A DNA stretch of 5,892 bases from Candidatus Thalassarchaeaceae archaeon (GTDB lineage: Archaea > Thermoplasmatota > Poseidoniia > Poseidoniales > Thalassarchaeaceae), in contig JAQXFA010000035.1 of assembly GCA_029250565.1 (NCBI GenBank), positions 1 to 5,892 on the forward strand, in the 5' to 3' direction. The position numbers and the translations under genes were made by a program. Positions 3,512 to 5,892 of the stretch are shown piece by piece. Position 1 is the first letter of the stretch. Each line of letters opens with the position of its first letter. A model generated the notes under the pieces. The model was not told where the DNA came from. It did no database searches and saw only the letters and a program-made list of their open reading frames with translations.

Positions 3512-5892
3512 ATGACCAGACAATTCCTCCAAGAATGCCTTGAAGAATCTGAGGAGAGAAGCCGCGGTAACCCTGGAAGGAGGTTGGCTACAGTACCAAC
3601 CACTGATGCTTGGGACATGATGGGTGATGAATGGCGTGGATTGATTTTCAACCTACTCAAACATGATGCTGAAAACAATACTGCAGCCTCGGGGAAGGGG
3701 AAGAAGAGAGTCGGTCGCCGCGGTGGGCGTGGTGATCGAATGATGATGCAGCATTGGGATTTAGAAAATGTCAATTCGTTACTTACTGGTGAAAATGATG
3801 CGGACTATCGCCTTGCTTCCCTGCTAATGCATAAGGCTCAGATGGGAGATGAATGGGATAACGCTTGGAACACTACACTGAACCAATTACGCTCTCAATG
3901 TGAATCTCAAGGAGTTCACCCCGTATTTCACTCACTAGCATCTACCTTCCAACCTGTGCTTGGGGAATTAGGGGTCTATGATTCGGTTGAAGATGAAATT
4001 GAAGATGATGCGGCTTGGCTAGAATCATGTAGAATTGACGCAAGCGATTGTCAATTACTTACTGAATTACTCAAACCACCTATTGGTATTCAACTGAAAG
4101 CAACCCAATTAGCACCGCTAAAGAGATTGTATGATTTGATGAGTAGAAAAGGTGTGGTCAAAGCGCAGTGGCTGTCTCGTCATCTAGATTCTAGATTATT
4201 AGAAGAAAGGGATGGCTCAACTGGACTTCTTGCTGCAATCCTTGCTTCCGGTGCACAACTTGATGATGTTAAATCAAGATTCGAAGAGTTAGCCGAGGAA
4301 GAGGGTATTATCGGCGATATTGCTTCAAATCAACTTCTTATGATTAGTATAAAAGAAGGTGATGGTAGTGTATGGAATGATTGCATATCGCTTCCACAAG
4401 GAAACTCCCTGAATGATGCATGCCGTGCCCACGCATGGTCTCAAACACCAGAGGGCGGGGTCAATTTATCTCTCAAAAAATTAGAGAAGGGGTTGGATGA
4501 GTTAAACACGTGGAGTGAAATTCGTGGAATTGAAATGGATGGTTCCGAAATAAAATGGGCAATTGTTGATTCAATGGTAAACACAGATGATTCTGACGGC
4601 GCTTGCCAACACTTCCTCGACCTAAATATCAATAATAATCAACAACTCAAAATTGCTTTGAGTTTACTCAATTCTTCTTGTCACGAAATAGTGGTTGCGG
4701 AATTAGAAAAAATAATCGACAACAAATCTGACCTAGATTTTTCAATTCTTTTACGACATGAATCAATACCAGTCAATATCAGATTGGCGGTTTCTGAACT
4801 GCTTGACGTAAGTGGTTCTGCAGATCAAGACACAGAAGAAATGATGCTTGAGTTGTATATTTCTACAGGTGATATTCAAGCGCTTACTAGCTTACTTGCA
4901 TCACATTCTGATTCTGCCCAGGTTAATCCCCATCTCACATTAGTATCTGCCAGATTGATTGATGCTGGGGCTGACAATGATTTACTCAACTGGGCAAGTC
5001 ACGCTCGACGAGAGGCTTTTTTGGTATTATCTGATGTTGAATTACCAAGTTTTCTTTCACCTGCTGCCTTTGCCCTCACTTCTTTACTTGATGGCGGCAT
5101 AGCTGACCTTGAACAGGTTAGTTCCTTACTTGACTCCGAGGGGCTTCAATCATTCAAACAATGTCGGCGAGCAATGATGGAGGATGGTGATGGACTTGTA
5201 CCTCAACCACTACTTCTGAAAATGAAGGAAAGTGTATCATCTTCTGAGATGGGAACAGTTGAGAGAATGCTATTCAATCAATTAATTCTCAATCTTAAAT
5301 TGAATAGGGCTGACAGCCTATTGCAAATTGCTGAAAGTGATAGCCACGCAGAAGCTGAAGAAATTATTGAAGACGTGCTTACAGGTACCCCCCCTACATT
5401 TCGTCTGATGAAAAATGTGAATGCACAAGTACTGGAACATGGGGTTGCTAGTGGTGCCCTAGAAAAGTGGTACAAAAGCAACAATGCACATTCAATGGAA
5501 GCATCAATTGCTACCGGAAGATACGCTGAAAAGGGTGGAAATAGGCTCCAGGCAGCAAGATCATATCAAACAGCCGCCACTCGATGTGATAACTTTGAGT
5601 TGCGGCAAAAATTGAACAAAGAGGCGCTGATTTCTTATGCTCACGCAGGTAATTGGCCAGAAGCAATTGAACTACTCGAATCTGAATCTGGCTTGAAGGC
5701 AAACATCACTGATAGATTCAAACTCTATCTACAAGTGAATGACGAAGCAGACAGAGGCAATCTTGAGAAAGCAAAAAAAACAATTCTTTCAAACGTTGCT
5801 AAATCAACAATTATTGAGAAGAAAAACGACGAAGGGGAGACCTACGAAGTTGAACAGATAACACACTCAGAAGAGGAGTTGAATCTTCATCT
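3512..5892 (+). CDS. Large alpha-helical repeat (TPR-like/solenoid) protein, 3' end outside window
   Basis: The frame stays open for 793 codons to the window edge, so the protein is longer than that. It is mostly acidic, rich in Leu, Ala, Glu, Asp and Ser, with no visible signal peptide or membrane segment, and reads as many amphipathic helices in pairs. The clearest TPR-like repeats are near the end: about 669-704 (YAEKGGNRLQAARSYQTAA) and 705-740 (ALISYAHAGNWPEAIELLE), followed by DEADRGNLEKAKKTI. The N-terminal ~80 residues differ, with a Trp-containing segment (DAWDMMGDEWRGL, 32-44) and a basic Gly/Arg/Lys stretch at 61-76 (GKGKKRVGRRGGRGDR). I find no catalytic motif and do not recognise a family; a scaffold or partner-binding role is inferred from the fold type. 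ATG 3512 is chosen for its GGGGTG site. It diverges from the DUF4079-like gene across a gap with two palindromes. Confidence 0.85.
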   Translation, partial: MTRQFLQECLEESEERSRGNPGRRLATVPTTDAWDMMGDEWRGLIFNLLKHDAENNTAASGKGKKRVGRRGGRGDRMMMQHWDLENVNSLLTGENDADYRLASLLMHKAQMGDEWDNAWNTTLNQLRSQCESQGVHPVFHSLASTFQPVLGELGVYDSVEDEIEDDAAWLESCRIDASDCQLLTELLKPPIGIQLKATQLAPLKRLYDLMSRKGVVKAQWLSRHLDSRLLEERDGSTGLLAAILASGAQLDDVKSRFEELAEEEGIIGDIASNQLLMISIKEGDGSVWNDCISLPQGNSLNDACRAHAWSQTPEGGVNLSLKKLEKGLDELNTWSEIRGIEMDGSEIKWAIVDSMVNTDDSDGACQHFLDLNINNNQQLKIALSLLNSSCHEIVVAELEKIIDNKSDLDFSILLRHESIPVNIRLAVSELLDVSGSADQDTEEMMLELYISTGDIQALTSLLASHSDSAQVNPHLTLVSARLIDAGADNDLLNWASHARREAFLVLSDVELPSFLSPAAFALTSLLDGGIADLEQVSSLLDSEGLQSFKQCRRAMMEDGDGLVPQPLLLKMKESVSSSEMGTVERMLFNQLILNLKLNRADSLLQIAESDSHAEAEEIIEDVLTGTPPTFRLMKNVNAQVLEHGVASGALEKWYKSNNAHSMEASIATGRYAEKGGNRLQAARSYQTAATRCDNFELRQKLNKEALISYAHAGNWPEAIELLESESGLKANITDRFKLYLQVNDEADRGNLEKAKKTILSNVAKSTIIEKKNDEGETYEVEQITHSEEELNLH

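Noticed and set aside
3427..3774. 115-codon minus-strand frame opposite the start of the solenoid gene
   Set aside because: It lies antisense to a much longer coding frame and across the two palindromes, and its translation is Pro/Ser/Arg-rich low-complexity with no domain character. Treated as a shadow.
5388..5394. Run of seven C in the solenoid gene as a frameshift error
   Set aside because: The reading frame continues without interruption and with coherent helical sequence before and after the run.
5773..5780. Run of eight A in the solenoid gene as a programmed slippage site
   Set aside because: The frame stays open on both sides and the run encodes ordinary Lys codons in a charged helix. 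No stop or overlapping frame nearby suggests functional frameshifting.

Overview
The window looks like a compact, moderately AT-rich prokaryotic chromosome segment, most plausibly from a marine planktonic archaeon of the Poseidoniales (Marine Group II) type. This is an inference. The support is weak Shine-Dalgarno sites at most starts, a TATA-like element, and a mix of an archaeal-style DHH phosphoesterase, an asymmetric Ap4A-type Nudix hydrolase and a PduO-type corrinoid adenosyltransferase among lineage-specific helical-repeat and small membrane proteins. There is no rRNA, tRNA, CRISPR array or recognisable mobile element.

Layout. Bases 2-319 (+) are the 3' end of a gene for a TPR-like helical protein. 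Bases 320-442 are intergenic, with an inverted repeat (336-361) and a tandem direct repeat containing a TATA-like box (367-404). Bases 443-670 (+) encode a small protein with two membrane helices. Bases 671-727 form a nested inverted repeat that overlaps the ribosome binding site of the next gene. Bases 728-1363 (+) encode the corrinoid adenosyltransferase. Bases 1373-1804 (-) encode a Nudix hydrolase, convergent with it across a 9-base gap. Bases 1867-2898 (+) encode a DHH/DHHA1 phosphoesterase, divergent from the Nudix gene. Bases 2927-3430 (-) encode a four-helix membrane protein resembling DUF4079. Bases 3431-3511 are a divergent intergenic region with two perfect palindromes. From 3512 to the window end (+) runs one uninterrupted reading frame of at least 793 codons for a large, mostly acidic helical-repeat protein of unknown function.

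How the genes fit together. There is no single operon. The first three genes point the same way but are separated by gaps with their own signals. The Nudix and DHH enzymes are both phosphohydrolases of nucleotide-type substrates and share an upstream region, so joint nucleotide housekeeping is possible but unproven. The most unusual part is the right-hand half, where a multi-His membrane protein and a giant solenoid protein diverge from an 81-base region holding a 19-base and a 14-base perfect palindrome. That arrangement suggests shared regulation by dimeric DNA-binding proteins.
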